Assembly (NCBI GenBank): GCA_012517635.1
Contig: JAAYUP010000030.1
Span: 1-7,246, forward strand
Reading direction: 5' to 3'
DNA length: 7,246 bases
Origin: Candidatus Atribacter alterifermentans
Lineage (GTDB): Bacteria > Atribacterota > Atribacteria > Atribacterales > Atribacteraceae
Shown here: in pieces, positions 6,308-7,246 of the stretch
Numbering within the stretch: position 1 is the stretch's first letter
Layout of the letters: each line of letters begins with the position of its first letter
The notes under the pieces: generated by a model
What the model saw: the letters and a program-made list of their open reading frames with translations, nothing else
What the model was told of the DNA's origin: nothing
Databases searched by the model: none
Made by a program: the position numbers and the translations under genes

Positions 6308-6471
6308 TAGCATGGATTCACCGTGATAATCCTAATTGGTCAGGTTTAAAGTCAAAATATGAATTACTTCTAATGATTCATCAACAAAAAAAACCAAAAG
6401 AGGAAAGCTCGAAGACTAAGAAGGAGATAAAATATAAAAAAAATAAATATGATAAATAATAATAAATTTTT

Positions 6472-6500
6472 TTGACAAGGAAGCTCTTATTATCTATTGA
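6472..6500 (+). promoter_or_regulatory. Candidate promoter of mgtE
   Basis: TTGACA at 6472-6477 matches the -35 consensus exactly and follows a very AT-rich stretch that could act as an UP element. At 17-nt spacing the -10 position reads TATTGA (6495-6500), which matches poorly. A better TATTAT at 6488-6493 is only 10 nt away and too close. A start near 6507 would give a leader of about 85 nt. That leader shows no M-box magnesium riboswitch landmarks that I can recognise. Confidence 0.35.
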
Positions 6501-6590
6501 AATACCAAGGCTTTTAATTCACTAATTTAAAGTTATAGGGGAAAATTTTTCTTTTTTCTCTTATTAAATAATTTAAAGGAGGTGCTCGGG

Positions 6591-7246
6591 ATGCCCACTG
6601 GAACAATAAACGAGATGGAAGAATTGCAGCAAAAAATAAACGAGTTATTGGAACAAAAGAAATTTTTCGAAATAAAAGGGCTTATTAACGATCTCCATCC
6701 AGCTGATGTTGCAGAGTTAATGACCTTTTTTGATCGAGATAACCAGGTCATTCTTTTCCGTTTATTAAAAAAGGATATGGCAATCGGTGTGTTTGAGCAA
6801 TTAGACTTTGAGCATCAAGAAAACCTCCTCAATAGTTTTACTGATGATAAAGTTTCAGAAATATTAAATGTTATGTCACCCGATGACCGAACGGAACTTT
6901 TTGATGAGTTGCCAGCTAAGGTGGTCAAAAAGCTCCTTTTTCTTTTAAACCCCGATCAACGAAAAATGGCGAGTATTCTTCTCGGTTACCGGGAAAATTC
7001 AGCTGGTCGAATTATGAACCCGGGGTATATCGACTTAAAAGAGCATTATACAATTGACCAAGCTTTAGAGCGAATTCGAAAACTTTCTCCTCCTGAAGAT
7101 ATGATTTATACTGCATACGTGACCGATTATCAGCGTCATCTTATTGGGACGGTTACTCTTCGAGACCTCGTTCTTTCTCCCCCGGAAAAGACCATGAATG
7201 ATATCATGGATACCGATATCATTTTTGTAACGACTGATGATGATCA
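6591..7246 (+). CDS. mgtE: Magnesium channel/transporter MgtE, N-terminal half (cut by window edge)
   Basis: The ATG at 6591 follows AAAGGAGGTG (6576-6585) at ideal spacing and opens 218 codons without a stop to the window edge. MgtE is a homodimeric inner-membrane Mg2+ channel of about 450 residues whose cytoplasmic N and CBS domains close the pore when Mg2+ is plentiful. The N domain is visible as helical repeats at about 25-128, with LINDLHPADVAELM (31-44) and MSPDDRTELFDELP (95-108). The first CBS domain begins at the very typical YRENSAGRIMNPGYIDL and runs to GTVTLRDLVL. The second begins near MNDIMDTDIIFVTTDDD. The membrane pore domain lies outside the window. The gene is intact as far as seen and unrelated in function to the sugar operon. 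Family assignment is secure. Confidence 0.93.
   Translation, partial: MPTGTINEMEELQQKINELLEQKKFFEIKGLINDLHPADVAELMTFFDRDNQVILFRLLKKDMAIGVFEQLDFEHQENLLNSFTDDKVSEILNVMSPDDRTELFDELPAKVVKKLLFLLNPDQRKMASILLGYRENSAGRIMNPGYIDLKEHYTIDQALERIRKLSPPEDMIYTAYVTDYQRHLIGTVTLRDLVLSPPEKTMNDIMDTDIIFVTTDDD

Larger units (their letters stand above)
5941..6471. other. Long spacer with no confident gene; weak reading-frame traces
   Basis: No frame here both starts well and looks like a known protein. The best traces are on the minus strand in one frame: an ATG at 6313 with GGTGA just upstream opens 55 codons ending in TAA at 6146-6148. The same frame continues after that stop for 34 codons to TAA at 6041-6043, including TDQWLSFDVIDYPEISKQ. 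A 20-codon plus-strand frame (6198-6260) overlaps it. Several frames are open at once, as expected of AT-rich DNA, so these may be chance or the remains of a decayed gene. Two perfect small palindromes (6181-6197 and 6293-6307) lie inside. The right end, 6427-6471, is almost pure A/T. Confidence 0.35.

Noticed and set aside
6500..6590. Magnesium riboswitch (M-box/ykoK) upstream of mgtE
   Set aside because: The leader is too short and lacks the conserved paired blocks I would expect; nothing in 6260-6590 resembles an M-box.
6533..6751. 72-codon minus-strand frame over the mgtE start
   Set aside because: It is antisense to the mgtE ribosome site and N domain, which are clearly real.

Overview
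The window is bacterial, AT-rich DNA with dense gene packing on either side of two long spacers. It holds five protein genes: a cut-off P-type metal ATPase at the left edge (minus strand), a four-gene sugar ABC transporter operon in the middle (plus strand), and a cut-off magnesium channel gene at the right edge (plus strand). The solute-binding protein has a classical signal peptide with no lipobox cysteine. That fits a diderm with a periplasm better than a typical Gram-positive. The style of the genes and intergenic repeats reminds me of deep-branching anaerobes such as Atribacterota, but this is an impression and not a placement.

Layout: 1-537 (minus) is the N-terminal 179 codons of a CopB-type copper or heavy-metal P1B-ATPase with a histidine-rich N-terminus. 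538-921 is a divergent intergenic region with a good sigma70-type promoter (754-783) for the transporter operon and a Shine-Dalgarno sequence with no convincing gene behind it (817-826). 922-5598 is the operon: periplasmic sugar-binding protein (RhaS-like), a 12-bp hairpin attenuator/terminator (1941-1971), a two-domain ATPase, and two different RbsC-type permeases whose genes overlap by 8 bp. 5599-6590 is a spacer of almost 1 kb. Its left part is a cluster of short palindromic REP-like repeats. Its middle shows only weak traces of reading frames and two small perfect palindromes. Its right end is the AT-rich promoter and leader of mgtE. 6591-7246 is the N domain and first CBS domain of MgtE.

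How the genes work together: the binding protein captures a sugar in the periplasm, the two permeases form a heteromeric channel, and the double ATPase drives import. The gene order (binding protein, ATPase, permease, permease) and the binding-protein sequence match the rhamnose-type rhaSTPQ transporters of rhizobia better than ribose (one permease) or AI-2/Lsr systems. No catabolic enzyme or regulator is present, so the substrate remains inferred. I see no defence system, CRISPR array, RNA gene or complete mobile element. I did not find strong evidence of an undescribed system; the least ordinary parts are the operon attenuator, the substrate question, and the repeat-rich spacer.
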